A stretch of DNA of 64,000 bases from Nocardioides sp. dk884 (GTDB taxonomy: Bacteria > Actinomycetota > Actinomycetes > Propionibacteriales > Nocardioidaceae), in the NCBI RefSeq assembly GCF_009557055.1, contig NZ_CP045649.1, positions 2,703,501 through 2,767,500 on the forward strand, in the 5' to 3' direction. Shown one piece after another: positions 34,701-44,479 of this stretch. Numbering within the stretch: position 1 is the stretch's first letter; every line of letters begins with the position of its first letter. A program made the translations under genes and the position numbers. Under the pieces are notes generated by a model. It searched no databases. It was not told the DNA's origin and saw nothing but the letters and a program-made list of their open reading frames with translations.

Positions 34701-35381
34701 TCACCGAGGGGCGACGCCCTGACGCGCGGCGATGATCGCGGCCTGGGTCCGAGACTCCACGCCGAGCTTGCCCAGCATCGTGGAGACGTAGTTCTTGGTC
34801 GTCTTCTCCGCCAAACCCAGCCGGGCCGCGATCTGGCGGTTGGTGAAGCCCTGGCCCACCAGCTCCAGGACCTGGTGCTCCTTGGGGGTCAGGTGTTTGG
34901 TCACGGGGTCCTCGGGCGGCCCGTTGCGCAGCCGGCTGAGGACCTGGGCGGTCACCGCGGGGTCGAGCATCGACTGCCCGTCGGCCACCCGCCGGACGGT
35001 GTCGATGAAGTCCGCGGACTTCACCTGCTTGAGGACGTAGCCGGCCGCGCCCGCCATGATGGCGGCGAAGAGCGCCTCGTCCTCGTCGTACGACGTCAGC
35101 ATCAGGGCGGCGATGCCCGGGTCGACCGAGCGGATCTGGCGACAGACCTCCACGCCGGTACCGTCGGGCAGCCGGACGTCGAGGATCGCGATGTCGGGGC
35201 GCAGCGCCGGGATGCGACGGGCCGCCTCGCCCGCCCAACCCGACTCCCCGACGACCACGATGTCGCCCTCGCGTTCGAGCAGGCCGCGGATGCCGTGTCT
35301 GACGAGCTCATGGTCGTCGAGTAGGAACACCGTCACGGGGCGGCGCGGTTCCTGGTCGGGGTCTGCGGAGGGGTCCCACAT
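34701..35381 (-). CDS. devR: DevR/DosR-like response regulator
   Basis: A 226-residue NarL-type response regulator. The receiver starts VTVFLLDDHELVRHGIRGLLE, with phospho-Asp in AILDVRLPDGTG and Lys in GYVLKQVKSADFI. The C-terminal HTH (LTPKEHQVLELVGQGFTNRQIA, then LAEKTTKNYVSTMLGKLG) is close to mycobacterial DevR, including the Lys-x-x-Lys-Asn of the recognition helix that contacts GGGAC. ATG at 35381 has TAGGGT (35389-35394) exactly 7 nt upstream, so it is probably leaderless; GTG at 35336 is a shorter alternative. A GGGAC-N4-GTCCC box lies 60 bp upstream, implying autoregulation. Confidence 0.88.
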   Translation of the reverse strand: MWDPSADPDQEPRRPVTVFLLDDHELVRHGIRGLLEREGDIVVVGESGWAGEAARRIPALRPDIAILDVRLPDGTGVEVCRQIRSVDPGIAALMLTSYDEDEALFAAIMAGAAGYVLKQVKSADFIDTVRRVADGQSMLDPAVTAQVLSRLRNGPPEDPVTKHLTPKEHQVLELVGQGFTNRQIAARLGLAEKTTKNYVSTMLGKLGVESRTQAAIIAARQGVAPR

Positions 35382-35388
35382 GAGACCG

Positions 35389-35394
35389 ACCCTA
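35389..35394 (-). promoter_or_regulatory. -10 element of leaderless devR-like gene
   Basis: TAGGGT on the minus strand ends 7 nt before the ATG at 35381; there is no good Shine-Dalgarno. Confidence 0.5.
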
Positions 35395-35440
35395 TGACCT
35401 GCGCCACACGATCCGCCCCGGTCGCTAGCCATCCCGTCCC

Positions 35441-35454
35441 GGGACTTTGGTCCC
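35441..35454. promoter_or_regulatory. DevR/DosR-like box upstream of the devR-like gene
   Basis: GGGAC-TTTG-GTCCC, perfect arms, centred about 66 bp upstream of the devR-like start and in the divergent gap shared with the gene at 35627. Confidence 0.7.
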
Positions 35455-35546
35455 TAGTTTCGATGATGACGAGGCGTACGCCGCGGACTCGTCGCGCACC
35501 CGCCGCCGGACGGGCCGGACGGGCGACCTCGGGTCCTTCGACGTGG

Positions 35547-35560
35547 GGGCCATTCGTCCC
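35547..35560. promoter_or_regulatory. Second DevR-like box in the divergent gap
   Basis: GGGCC-ATTC-GTCCC, 9 of 10 matches to the consensus arms, 67 bp before the small gene at 35627. Confidence 0.55.
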
Positions 35561-35626
35561 TGTCCGAGCGGCCGTCAGCGATCCCACGCTGGCTCTTCAA
35601 CCTCATCGCAGCGGAGGGAGACGAGC

Positions 35627-35866
35627 GTGGACGCTGCCACTCACCGAGTCGACATCACCGATCTGGCCGAACGCCTGATCGCCGAGTTCGGCGCCCTTCT
35701 CTCCCCCGGTCTGATCCGGCGGGTCGTCTACCAGGCCGACCACCTGGTCCTGCGCTGTGCGAGCACCGCGCGCAACCCTGTCGTGCTCTGCGAGACGATC
35801 GCGCGCAGCCTGCTCGACGAGCGCGTCGCCAGCGAGGCGCACGACGGCGACATCGCGCCGGCGTGA
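35627..35866 (+). CDS. Small helical protein (three-helix-bundle type)
   Basis: A 79-residue protein. It reads as three short helices: [40 protein letters not shown] and [18 protein letters not shown]. This resembles the small helical dimerisation module found at the N-terminus of actinobacterial arsenate-reductase-like phosphatases (tentative, from memory). GTG with GGAGGGAG upstream supports the start. It is divergent from the devR-like gene and preceded by a DevR-like box, so it may belong to the same regulon. Function unknown. Confidence 0.65.
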   Translation: MDAATHRVDITDLAERLIAEFGALLSPGLIRRVVYQADHLVLRCASTARNPVVLCETIARSLLDERVASEAHDGDIAPA

Positions 35867-35930
35867 CCACCGCCGCGATGTCGCGTCGCGCGCGCAGCAG
35901 CGCTGCGTGCTGGGACCGGTGCCGCCCCGC

Positions 35931-37469
35931 TCAGGAGACCGCCGAGCCGATGCAGATGAGCACCAGGCAGAGCACGAACAAGATGATGACCAACGGCATC
36001 ACGAACCTGACGTAGTGGTCGTAGCGGACCTTCGCCAGCGCGAGCCCGCCCATCACGACCGCGGACGTCGGGGTGATCAGGTTCACCAGCCCGGACGCCG
36101 ACTGGTACGCCGTCACCACCATCGACCGCTCGACGCCGGCGAAGTCCGCGAGCGGCGCCAGGATCGGCATCGCCAGGGCCGCGTGGCCCGAGGACGACGG
36201 CACCAGGAACGCCAGGGGGATGTTGACCAGGAACATCAGCCCGCCGAACAACCAGGACGAGCTGTCGCCGACGACGTTCTCCATCGCATTCAGGATCGTC
36301 CCGGTGATCTCGGAGTTGTTCATGATCACCGTGACTCCGCGGGCCAGCACGATGACCAGCCCGACCCCGATGAAGTCCCCGGCGCCGGAGACCACCGTGT
36401 CGGTCACGCCCTTCTCCCCCATGCCGCCGAGCACCCCGACCACGATCGACATCGCCACGAAGAGCGCGGCGAGCTCGGGGAAGTACCAGTCCAGCTGCCA
36501 GGAGTAGCTCTCGGCCTCCGGGCCATTGATGACCTGGGCCCACGGGACGATCGAGAAGATCATGAACACGAAGGTGACCCCGACGATGCTGAGCACCAGC
36601 TTGTCGCGTCCGCTGAGCGGTCCGGCGTCGCGGGTTCCCTGGGCGCGCAGCTCGTCATCGCCCTCCGCCTCGCCGACCATCGAGGCGCTGGGGTTGGCTT
36701 TCACCTTCCGGGCGTAGCGCAGCACCCACCAGATCCCCACCGGGACCAGCAGGACGTACATGAGCAGGCGGAAGGCGATGCCGTCGCCGATCGAGATGTC
36801 GGCGGCCCCAGAGGCCACGCCGGTGGCGAACGGGTTCACCGTCGAGGCCAGCACGCCCACACCGGCGCCGACCATGATGACCCCCACGACGACCAGGCGG
36901 TCGTAGCCGAGCGCCAAGATGAGCGGGATGATCAGCGCGTAGAAGCCGAGCGTCTCCTCGGCCATGCCCTCGGTGGTGCCGCCGATGGAGAACAGGATCA
37001 TCAACACGATGATCAGCACCGAGCTGCGGGTGCGCATCCGCGACGCGACGCGCGCGACCCCGTTCTCGATGGCACCGGTGCGCATGCACATCGTGATGAA
37101 CACGCCGATGGCGATCACGAAGAAGAAGACCCCGGCGGCGCCGTACAGCTCGCCGACCTCGTAGGGGCCGACGAACCCGTCGTCGTTGAGGACGCCGTAC
37201 AGGCCGTTGATCGGCGCGAGGAACAGCTGACCGAACCTCTGCCCGAGGGTGAGCGGGTCGCTGGTCTCCTCGTAGCTGCCGGGGATCGGGCGGCCGGTGT
37301 CCGGGTCGTTCTGGTAGCTGCCGGTCGGCACGACGAAGGCGAGCAACCAGACCAGCAAGGTGACCGCGGCGAGCACCGTGAGGGCGCTCGGGAACCGGAA
37401 GGTCTTGGGCTCGGAGCTCGACGTGTCGATCGCGTGGTCAGGAGTACGGCGTCGGCGGAAGGAAACCAT
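35931..37469 (-). CDS. YfcC-family membrane transporter (candidate arginine/ornithine exchanger)
   Basis: A 512-residue protein with about 12 predicted membrane helices. Its start is [30 protein letters not shown], with the YfcC-type blocks [45 protein letters not shown] and [24 protein letters not shown]. Relatives are often placed with arginine deiminase genes and called basic amino acid antiporters or AitC-type carriers. It is divergent from arcABC (160-nt gap), which supports arginine uptake or ornithine export. Start ATG has AGAGG upstream. A DevR-like box lies in the shared promoter region. Confidence 0.85.
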   Translation of the reverse strand: MVSFRRRRTPDHAIDTSSSEPKTFRFPSALTVLAAVTLLVWLLAFVVPTGSYQNDPDTGRPIPGSYEETSDPLTLGQRFGQLFLAPINGLYGVLNDDGFVGPYEVGELYGAAGVFFFVIAIGVFITMCMRTGAIENGVARVASRMRTRSSVLIIVLMILFSIGGTTEGMAEETLGFYALIIPLILALGYDRLVVVGVIMVGAGVGVLASTVNPFATGVASGAADISIGDGIAFRLLMYVLLVPVGIWWVLRYARKVKANPSASMVGEAEGDDELRAQGTRDAGPLSGRDKLVLSIVGVTFVFMIFSIVPWAQVINGPEAESYSWQLDWYFPELAALFVAMSIVVGVLGGMGEKGVTDTVVSGAGDFIGVGLVIVLARGVTVIMNNSEITGTILNAMENVVGDSSSWLFGGLMFLVNIPLAFLVPSSSGHAALAMPILAPLADFAGVERSMVVTAYQSASGLVNLITPTSAVVMGGLALAKVRYDHYVRFVMPLVIILFVLCLVLICIGSAVS

Positions 37470-37556
37470 GGGCCTGCCTCTCTGCTCGGCAATGAGCCTG
37501 CTCAACGAAGCATCCGGCGCTGGTGCGTGAGACCTGCCGAGGGTCATAGCCGCAGT

Positions 37557-37570
37557 GGGACCTTGGACCC
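37557..37570. promoter_or_regulatory. DevR-like box between the transporter and arcA
   Basis: GGGAC-CTTG-GACCC, 9 of 10 matches to GGGAC-N4-GTCCC, 58 bp before arcA and 87 bp before the divergent transporter. Confidence 0.55.
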
Positions 37571-37628
37571 TCATGGTCGCTGCGGCGCAGGCGTTGTGTG
37601 GGAAGCCAACCAAGCAGAAGGAGGGGCC

Positions 37629-38852
37629 ATGGCGCTCCAGGTCAATTCCGAAGTCGGCCTTCTCAAGCGGGTGATCTTGCACCGGCCCGGGCTGGAACTG
37701 AAGCGGCTGACACCGAGCAACAAGGACGAGTTCCTGTTCGACGACGTGCTGTGGGTCAAGCGGGCCCAGATGGAGCACGACGCGTTCGCGAGCACCCTGC
37801 GCGACGTCGGGGTCGAGGTGCACCTGCTCGGTGACCTGCTCCAGGAGACGCTCGCCATCCCCGAGGCACGCAAGCACGTGCTGAGCCACACCCTGGACGA
37901 GCGCCTCTACGGCCCGTTGGCCATCGACACGATCTACGGACACCTGGACTCGTTGCCGGACCAGGCGCTCTCGGAGATCCTGATCGGTGGTCTGACCAAG
38001 GCCGAGCTGCTCGAGCACGTCGGCGAGCCGTCCTCCGTGGTCATCCAGGCACTCGAGCCGCACGACTTCCTGCTGACCCCGCTGCCGAACCACCTGTTCA
38101 CGCGCGACACCTCGGCCTGGATCTATGACGGGGTCTCGATCAACGCGATGCGCAAGCGGGCCCGCATGCGCGAGACGCTCCACTACGACGCGATCTACCG
38201 CTGGCACCCGTTCTTCGCCGGCCAGGACTTCAACGCCTGGGGCGAGGGTGCCGCGGCCGGCGCCGCCACGACGGAGGGCGGCGACATCCTCGTGATCGGC
38301 CGCGGCGTGGTGCTGGTCGGCATGAGCGAGCGCACGACGCCGCAGGGTGTCGAGCGCCTGGCCCGGCGGCTGTTCCAGGAGGGCAGCGCCGAGACCATCG
38401 TGGCCCTCTCGATGCCGATGAGCCGGGCGTTCATGCACCTCGACACCGTCATGACGATGGTCGATGAGGAGACGTTCACCAAGTACGCCGGCCTCGGGAT
38501 GCTGCCGTCGTACACGATCAAGCGCGGTGACAAGCCCGGCGAGCTGGACGTGACCTCGCACGCTCCCGACGACATGCACAACGCGATCGCGCAGGCACTC
38601 GGGCTGGAGAAGCTGCGCATCCTCACACCGATCCAGGACGTGCACGCGGCCGAGCGCGAGCAGTGGGACGACGGCTGCAACGTGCTCGCCCTGCGTCCCG
38701 GCGTCGTGGTCGCCTACGAGCGCGCCGTCACCACCAACACCTACCTGCGCAAGAAGGGGGTCGAGGTCATCACCATCGCCGGGAACGAGCTCGGCCGCGG
38801 CCGCGGCGGACCGCGCTGCATGAGCTGCCCGCTCGAGCGCGAAGGGATCTGA
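37629..38852 (+). CDS. arcA: Arginine deiminase
   Basis: A 407-residue enzyme converting L-arginine to citrulline and ammonia, the first step of the arginine deiminase pathway. Active-site motifs: [17 protein letters not shown] (Asp), [35 protein letters not shown] (His/Asp), and the C-terminal catalytic Cys in [11 protein letters not shown]. Length is normal. ATG follows GAAGGAGG. It is first of arcABC: arcB begins 5 nt after its stop. The DevR-like box upstream suggests induction under hypoxia. Confidence 0.97.
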   Translation: MALQVNSEVGLLKRVILHRPGLELKRLTPSNKDEFLFDDVLWVKRAQMEHDAFASTLRDVGVEVHLLGDLLQETLAIPEARKHVLSHTLDERLYGPLAIDTIYGHLDSLPDQALSEILIGGLTKAELLEHVGEPSSVVIQALEPHDFLLTPLPNHLFTRDTSAWIYDGVSINAMRKRARMRETLHYDAIYRWHPFFAGQDFNAWGEGAAAGAATTEGGDILVIGRGVVLVGMSERTTPQGVERLARRLFQEGSAETIVALSMPMSRAFMHLDTVMTMVDEETFTKYAGLGMLPSYTIKRGDKPGELDVTSHAPDDMHNAIAQALGLEKLRILTPIQDVHAAEREQWDDGCNVLALRPGVVVAYERAVTTNTYLRKKGVEVITIAGNELGRGRGGPRCMSCPLEREGI

Positions 38853-38857
38853 TCGCG

Positions 38858-39859
38858 ATGGCTTTCAACCTGCGACACCGCAGCTTCCTCAAGGAGCTGG
38901 ACTTCACCGCCAAGGAGTGGACGTTCATGCTCGATCTGGCGGCCGAGCTCAAGCAGGCGAAGTACGCCGGCTCCGAGCAGCCCCGGCTGAGCGGCAAGAA
39001 CATCGCGCTGATCTTCGAGAAGACCTCGACGCGCACCCGCTGCTCCTTCGAGGTGGCGGCGTTCGACCAGGGCGCCCGGGTCACCTACCTCGACCCCTCG
39101 GGGTCCCAGATCGGCCACAAGGAGTCGATGGAGGACACCGCCCGGGTGCTGGGCCGGTTCTACGACGGCATCGAGTACCGCGGGTCGCGGCAGGAGAACG
39201 TCGAGACCCTCGCGAAATACTCCGGGGTCCCGGTCTGGAACGGGCTGACCGACGAGTGGCACCCCACCCAGATGCTCTGCGACATGCTCACGATGCGCGA
39301 GCACTGTGCCAAGCAGGACCGCGACATCACGTTCGCCTACCTGGGCGACGCCCGCAACAACATGGGCAACTCGCTGCTGGTCACCGGCGCGATGATGGGC
39401 ATGGACGTGCGGGTCGTCGCCCCGAAGGCGCTGTGGAACACCCAAGAGATCGTCGACGCGGCCCAGGCCCGGGCCCAGGAGACAGGCGCCCGGATCACCC
39501 AGACCGAGGACGTCCGTGCCGGCGTGGAGGGGGCCGACTTCCTCTACACCGACGTCTGGGTCTCCATGGGCGAGCCGCCGGAGGTCTGGGACGAGCGCAT
39601 CGACCTGCTCCGCGACTACCAGGTGACGGCCCAGGTCATGGAGGCCACCGGCAACCCGCAGGCCAAGTTCATGCACTGCCTGCCGGCGTTCCACGACCGC
39701 CACACCAAGGTCGGCGAGGACCTCTTCCAGCGCACCGGGATGGAGGCCCTCGAGGTCACCGACGAGGTCTTCGAGTCCCCCGCCTCGATCGTCTTCGACC
39801 AGGCCGAGAACCGGATGCACACGATCAAGGCCGTGCTCGTGGCCACCCTGGGGGCCTGA
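38858..39859 (+). CDS. arcB: Ornithine carbamoyltransferase, catabolic type
   Basis: A 333-residue enzyme that splits citrulline with phosphate into ornithine and carbamoyl phosphate in this context. Carbamoyl-phosphate site [16 protein letters not shown], then [12 protein letters not shown], ornithine loop DVWVSMGE and [11 protein letters not shown] with the catalytic Cys. The length and the presence of [23 protein letters not shown] near the end match catabolic ArcB forms. It lies between arcA and arcC with 5-nt and 1-nt gaps, so it is surely cotranscribed with them. Confidence 0.97.
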   Translation: MAFNLRHRSFLKELDFTAKEWTFMLDLAAELKQAKYAGSEQPRLSGKNIALIFEKTSTRTRCSFEVAAFDQGARVTYLDPSGSQIGHKESMEDTARVLGRFYDGIEYRGSRQENVETLAKYSGVPVWNGLTDEWHPTQMLCDMLTMREHCAKQDRDITFAYLGDARNNMGNSLLVTGAMMGMDVRVVAPKALWNTQEIVDAAQARAQETGARITQTEDVRAGVEGADFLYTDVWVSMGEPPEVWDERIDLLRDYQVTAQVMEATGNPQAKFMHCLPAFHDRHTKVGEDLFQRTGMEALEVTDEVFESPASIVFDQAENRMHTIKAVLVATLGA

Positions 39860-39860
39860 C

Positions 39861-40784
39861 ATGCGCATCGTGGCCGCCCTCGGCGGGAACGCGCTGCTCC
39901 AGCGCGGCCAGCGCCCGGACGCCGACGTCCAGCAGGCCAACGTGCGCCGCGCGATCGCGGCCCTGGCCCCGCTCGCCAACGAGCACGAGCTGGTGATCAC
40001 CCACGGCAACGGCCCGCAGGTCGGTGTCCTGGCGCTGCAGAGCGCCTCCGACCCGCGCCTCACCTCGCCGTACCCCTTCGACGTGCTGGGCGCCCAGACC
40101 CAGGGGATGATCGGCTACTGGCTGCTGCAGGCGCTGCAGAACGAGATCCCGCGGCATCCGGTCGCGGCGATCATCAACCAGACGCTGGTCGAGGCCAACG
40201 ACCCGGCCTTCGAGAACCCCACCAAGTTCGTCGGTGAGACCTACGACGAGCAGACCGCGCGCAAGCTGGCCGCCGAGCGCGGCTGGCAGATCCGCCAGGA
40301 CGGCGAGTCCTGGCGACGCGTCGTGGGATCCCCGCGTCCCCAGCGCATCGTGGAGACGCCGCTGATCCGGCTGCTCCTCGAGAGCGGCGCCATCATCATC
40401 TGCGCGGGTGGTGGCGGGGTGCCGGTGGTGCGCGACGAGACCGGCGAGCTGCGCGGTGTCGAAGCCGTCGTCGACAAGGACCTCGCCAGCTCGGTGCTCG
40501 CCGAGGCCCTGGACGCGGATGCGCTGCTGGTGCTCACCGACGTCCCGGCGGTGATGCGCGACTTCGGCACACCCGACCAGGCGCCGATCCACCGCGAGAC
40601 GCCGCCGGGACTGCGTGCGGTGACGTACGCCGCGGGCTCGATGGGACCGAAGGTCGAGGCGGCCTGCCGCTTCGTCGAGGTCACCGGCGGGGTGGCGGCC
40701 ATCGGCAGCCTCGACGAGGCCTCCGCGATCCTCGACGGCAAGTCGGGGACGATCGTCACCACGAACGGGCGCTACCGCGACTGA
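39861..40784 (+). CDS. arcC: Carbamate kinase
   Basis: A 307-residue enzyme that transfers phosphate from carbamoyl phosphate to ADP, the ATP-yielding step of arginine fermentation. Family signatures: RIVAALGGNALLQRGQ, ITHGNGPQVGVLAL, LLESGAIIICAGGGGVPVV and VVDKDLASSVLAEALDADALLVLTDV. GSMGPKVEAACRFVE near the end is the usual closing block. The ATG begins 1 nt after the arcB stop. A strong hairpin 33 nt downstream ends the operon. Confidence 0.97.
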   Translation: MRIVAALGGNALLQRGQRPDADVQQANVRRAIAALAPLANEHELVITHGNGPQVGVLALQSASDPRLTSPYPFDVLGAQTQGMIGYWLLQALQNEIPRHPVAAIINQTLVEANDPAFENPTKFVGETYDEQTARKLAAERGWQIRQDGESWRRVVGSPRPQRIVETPLIRLLLESGAIIICAGGGGVPVVRDETGELRGVEAVVDKDLASSVLAEALDADALLVLTDVPAVMRDFGTPDQAPIHRETPPGLRAVTYAAGSMGPKVEAACRFVEVTGGVAAIGSLDEASAILDGKSGTIVTTNGRYRD

Positions 40785-40817
40785 CGCGACACCCGGCGCC
40801 CCCCGGGGCGCTGTGAC

Positions 40818-40851
40818 GGCTGCCGTCCGGCCCGCCGGCCGGACAGCAGCC
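40818..40851 (+). terminator. Hairpin terminator of arcABC
   Basis: 15-bp stem with one mismatch (arms 40818-40832 and 40837-40851, GTCCGGCC/GGCCGGAC core), loop CGCC. No T tract follows. Confidence 0.75.
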
Positions 40852-40951
40852 GCGTCGGCAGCCGCGTAAGCAGCGTCCGGGGCCCTCCTGCGTGCCCGCG
40901 GTGACGCGGCAGTCGTCGTCGCAGGCCGGTGGCAGTGACACGAGGAGCCCG

Positions 40952-43537
40952 ATGACCGAGCAGCTCGACGTCGCCGGGGGCCTCAGCGCGGCCGAGGCCG
41001 CCGAGCTCCTCGCCCGGCACGGACCGAACGAGATCCCCCCGGCCCCGCAGGAACCCGCGTGGCGCAAGTTCCTCGCCCAGCTGACGCACCTGCTGGCGAT
41101 CCTGCTGTGGGTCGCCGCGGCACTCGCCGTACTGGCGGGGTTGCCCGAGCTCGCCGCCGCGGTGGTCGTGATCATCGTGCTCAACGCGGTCTTCGCCTTC
41201 TGGCAGGAGTACCGCGCCGACCGGTCCGCCCAGCAGCTGCTCGCGCTCGTCCCGGCGCGGACGCGCGTCGTGCGCGACCACCGGGTCACCGACGTCGACG
41301 TCGTCGACCTGGTGCCGGGCGACCTGGTGCTGCTCGCCGCCGGGGACCGGGTGGGTGCCGACGGGGTCGTGGCGGCGGGTGACGGGCTGTCCTTCGACGA
41401 GTCGGTGCTCACCGGGGAGAGCGTCGCGGTGCCGCACCCGCCCGGCGAGCGGGCGCTGTGCGGGACCTACGTCGTGCAGGGCGAGGGCCGGCTGCAGGTG
41501 GACGCGACCGGCGCGAGCACCACGCTCGCGGGCATCTCCGAGCTCGCGAGCAGCGCCGAGCGACCGCCGAGCCCGATGACCGTGCAGCTCAACAAGGTGG
41601 TCCGGGTGATCGCGATCATCGCGACCACCACCGGTGTCGGCCTGGGGGCCGCGTCCCTCGGCCTGGGCCTCGGGGTCACCGAGGCGTTCCTCTTCGGCGT
41701 CGGCGTCTCGGTCGCCCTGGTCCCGGAGGGGATCTTGCCGACCGTCACCTTGTCGCTGGCCCGCGGGGCCCAGCAGATGGCCGGACGCCAGGCGCTGGTG
41801 CGTCGCCTCGACGCCGTGGAGACGCTGGGCGCGACGACGTTCATCTGCACCGACAAGACCGGGACCCTGACCCAGAACCGGATGAACGTCGTGGAGGTGG
41901 CCACGCCGCACGGACGGGTCCGGGTGCACGGAAGCGGCTACCGCCCCGACGCCGAGCTGCTGGGCGAGCCGGACGCCCGGCGCGACGTGGTGACGGCGGC
42001 GATGCACGCGACCCGGTGCGTCACCGGCCGGGTCCGCGAGAACGAGGGCACCTGGAGCGCGTCCGGCGACCCGATGGAGGCGGCCCTGCACTGCCTCGCG
42101 CTGCGCGCGGGCGCGGACACCACCGACCCCGACGAGCGCTGCGCCTACAGCGCCGAGCGCATGCGGAGCTCCGCGCTCACCGCCGGCGTGGTCTCGGTGC
42201 TCGGCGCCCCCGAGTCGGTCCTGGCCCGCTGCACGAGCGTGCCCGACGGCGTCGCCGCGCAGGTGGCCGACCTCACCGACGCCGGCTATCGCGTGCTCGC
42301 CGTGGCCAGCGGGCGCTGGGACGGGGCCGCGGGGCAGGAGATGGAGCAGGACCTCAGCCTCGCCGGACTGCTGGCGCTGCAGGACCCGCCGCGCGAGGAC
42401 GTCTCGGAGGCGCTGGCCACCTGCCGGCGGGCGGGCATCAAGGTCGCGATGATCACCGGCGACCACCCGCGCACGGGAGCCGCGATCGCCCGGCAGATCG
42501 GCCTGCTCGGGCCGCGCGGTGTCGTGCTGGACGGCGCCGACCTCCCCGAGGACGACGAGGGCCTCGCGGCGGCCATCGACGGCGAGGCCGCGGACGGCGC
42601 GGTGGTCGCCCGCGCGACTCCGGCCGACAAGCTGCGCATCGCCCGGGCGCTGCGGGGGCGCGGGCACGTGGTGGCGATGACCGGGGACGGCGTCAACGAC
42701 GCTCCCGCGCTGCGGGAGGCCGACGTCGGCGTGGCGATGGGGGCCAGCGGCAGCGACGTCGCCCGAGAGGCCGCCGACATGGTCCTGCTCGACGACCACT
42801 TCGTCACCATCGTGACCGCCATCGAGCTGGGGCGGGCGACCTTCCTCAACGTCCGGCGCTTCCTCACCTACCACCTGAGCGACAACGTCGCCGAGCTCAC
42901 GCCGTTCGCCGCCTGGGCACTGAGCGGCGGCGACCTGCCGCTGGCGATCGGGGTCCTGCAGGTGCTGGCCCTGGACATCGGCACCGACATGCTGCCCGCC
43001 CTGGCGCTCGGCGCGGAGCCCGCGCGGCGCGCGGTGATGGCTGGTCCCCCGCGCCGCCGGATCGTGGACCGCGCCGTCGTGGTGCGCGCGTTCCTCGTGC
43101 TCGGCGCCACCGAGGCGGTCCTCGCGCTGGGCGCGTTCACCGCCGTGCTGCTCGCCGGCGGCTGGCGCTGGGGTGAGGACCCCTCCGACGCGCTGCTCGC
43201 GACCGCCTCCGGCACCGCCTTCGCCGCGATCGCCCTGGGCCAGATCGCCAACGCCTTCGCGTGCCGCAGCGCCTCCCGGCCGGTGTGGCAGATGCGGCCC
43301 ACCGGCAACCGGCTGCTGCTGGCCGCGGTGGCGGCCGAGGTCGTGCTGCTGCTGGTGTTCCTCGGGGTCCCGTGGATGCGGGACCTGCTCGGCGGCGGCT
43401 GGCCCTCGGGGCTCGGCTGGGCGCTGGCGGCGCTCGCCGTACCCGCGGTGCTGGTGGCGGACGCCTCCTCGAAGGCCCTGGGACGGCGGCGCCGGAGCGG
43501 GCCGCCGGCCCCCATGCCTCGCGGGGCCCCGCGGTGA
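40952..43537 (+). CDS. P-type cation ATPase, P2-type
   Basis: An 861-residue P-type ATPase. It has cation-ATPase N-domain sequence LSAAEAAELLARHGPNEIPP, actuator LTGESVAVP, M4 with LVPEGILPTVTLSLARGAQQM, phosphorylation site CTDKTGTLTQNRMN, TGDGVNDAPALREADVGVAMG and M5 LSDNVAELTPFAAW. PEGILPT and VAELTPF resemble Na/K-ATPase-type (P2C) pumps more than the first ATPase here, which has PEGLPAA. ATG with GAGGAG upstream. It overlaps the universal stress protein gene as GTGA. No DevR-like box is visible upstream. The ion is unknown. Confidence 0.88.
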   Translation: MTEQLDVAGGLSAAEAAELLARHGPNEIPPAPQEPAWRKFLAQLTHLLAILLWVAAALAVLAGLPELAAAVVVIIVLNAVFAFWQEYRADRSAQQLLALVPARTRVVRDHRVTDVDVVDLVPGDLVLLAAGDRVGADGVVAAGDGLSFDESVLTGESVAVPHPPGERALCGTYVVQGEGRLQVDATGASTTLAGISELASSAERPPSPMTVQLNKVVRVIAIIATTTGVGLGAASLGLGLGVTEAFLFGVGVSVALVPEGILPTVTLSLARGAQQMAGRQALVRRLDAVETLGATTFICTDKTGTLTQNRMNVVEVATPHGRVRVHGSGYRPDAELLGEPDARRDVVTAAMHATRCVTGRVRENEGTWSASGDPMEAALHCLALRAGADTTDPDERCAYSAERMRSSALTAGVVSVLGAPESVLARCTSVPDGVAAQVADLTDAGYRVLAVASGRWDGAAGQEMEQDLSLAGLLALQDPPREDVSEALATCRRAGIKVAMITGDHPRTGAAIARQIGLLGPRGVVLDGADLPEDDEGLAAAIDGEAADGAVVARATPADKLRIARALRGRGHVVAMTGDGVNDAPALREADVGVAMGASGSDVAREAADMVLLDDHFVTIVTAIELGRATFLNVRRFLTYHLSDNVAELTPFAAWALSGGDLPLAIGVLQVLALDIGTDMLPALALGAEPARRAVMAGPPRRRIVDRAVVVRAFLVLGATEAVLALGAFTAVLLAGGWRWGEDPSDALLATASGTAFAAIALGQIANAFACRSASRPVWQMRPTGNRLLLAAVAAEVVLLLVFLGVPWMRDLLGGGWPSGLGWALAALAVPAVLVADASSKALGRRRRSGPPAPMPRGAPR

Positions 43538-44415
43538 CCGACCAGGGCCGGCCGAGGAGGGTCCTGCTCCCGGTCGGCGGGGTCGAGGACCACCACGCGG
43601 GGGTCGCGTTCGCGGCCCAGGAGGCGGTACGCCGGGGCTGCGACATCGACGTCCTGCACGTGGCCCACCCGGCCGGACGCGAGGACGGGTCGGGGGTCTT
43701 GGACATGGCGGAGACCGTCGTCGAGCGCACCGTCGAGGCCGCCCGGCGCTCGCTGGGTCGCGCGCGTCCCGCCGTGCGCGGTCGGCTCGCACGAGGCGAC
43801 GTCGTACCAGCGCTGGTCGAGGACAGCCGGCAGGTGGCACTGGTCGTGCTCACCCGCCGCCACGCGCGGGGAGCCGTCGTGCTCAGCACGATGACCGTGG
43901 CCAACGCCCTCGGCGCGCACGCGCATGCACCGGTCGCCGTCGTACCGCCCCGCTGGAGCCCGGGCACCACGACCGCGCCGATCCTCGTCGGGATCGGGGG
44001 CCGGCACGCGGAGTCGCGCCATGTCCTCCGGGCCGGGCTGGAGCAGGCGCGCCGCTGCGGTGCCCGGGCGGAGCTGGTGCACGGCTGGTGGTACTCCGAC
44101 GCCTACGACGACCTGGTCCTGTCCGGCCCGACCGGCAGGGCCGAGACCGCGCGCCGGCGGGCCCGGCTCGCCGCGGAGCTGGCGCCGGTGCTCGCGGACT
44201 TCCGCGACATCGACGTGCGCCTCCGGGTCGAGCACGGCCGACCCGCACGGCTCCTGCTCGAGGCGACCGAGCGCGCCCAGCTCGTGGTGCTGGGTCGCCA
44301 CCAGCCGTTGCTGCCCTTCGGCTCCGAGCTCGGGCCGCTCACCCGGGCGGTGATCTCCGGCGCGGCCTGCCCCGCCCTGATCGTCGGCTCGCCCGCGCCG
44401 GCCGCCGGCCCCTGA
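43534..44415 (+). CDS. Universal stress protein, two Usp domains
   Basis: A 293-residue tandem Usp protein. Domain 1 (RRVLLPVGGVEDHHAGVAFAAQEAV, ending APVAVVPPRW) and domain 2 (APILVGIGGRHAESRHVLRAGLE, LVVLGRHQPLLPFGSELGPLTRAVISGAACPALIVG) both keep the last-strand pattern; the nucleotide loop looks altered in domain 1. The GTG start overlaps the ATPase stop, so both are made together. This repeats the ATPase-Usp pairing seen at 28.9-32.8 kb. A hairpin follows. Confidence 0.85.
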   Translation: MTDQGRPRRVLLPVGGVEDHHAGVAFAAQEAVRRGCDIDVLHVAHPAGREDGSGVLDMAETVVERTVEAARRSLGRARPAVRGRLARGDVVPALVEDSRQVALVVLTRRHARGAVVLSTMTVANALGAHAHAPVAVVPPRWSPGTTTAPILVGIGGRHAESRHVLRAGLEQARRCGARAELVHGWWYSDAYDDLVLSGPTGRAETARRRARLAAELAPVLADFRDIDVRLRVEHGRPARLLLEATERAQLVVLGRHQPLLPFGSELGPLTRAVISGAACPALIVGSPAPAAGP

Positions 44416-44419
44416 GCGG

Positions 44420-44437
44420 CCCCGAGCCGCTTCGGGG
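44420..44437. terminator. Hairpin between Usp and hsp20
   Basis: CCCCGA-6 nt-TCGGGG, in the 64-nt gap between convergent genes. Confidence 0.5.
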
Positions 44438-44479
44438 TCCGCTTCGGGCCGATCAGGGGCGCTCAGGGGCGGGCGGCGC

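Noticed and set aside
35931..37469. Calling the YfcC-type gene arcD outright
   Set aside because: Its sequence is YfcC-like rather than the classical APC-type ArcD; exchange of arginine for ornithine is supported by position only.
40785..40951. DevR box upstream of the second ATPase-Usp operon
   Set aside because: The best candidate (GGGCC...GTGCC near 40880) has the wrong spacer length and too few matches.
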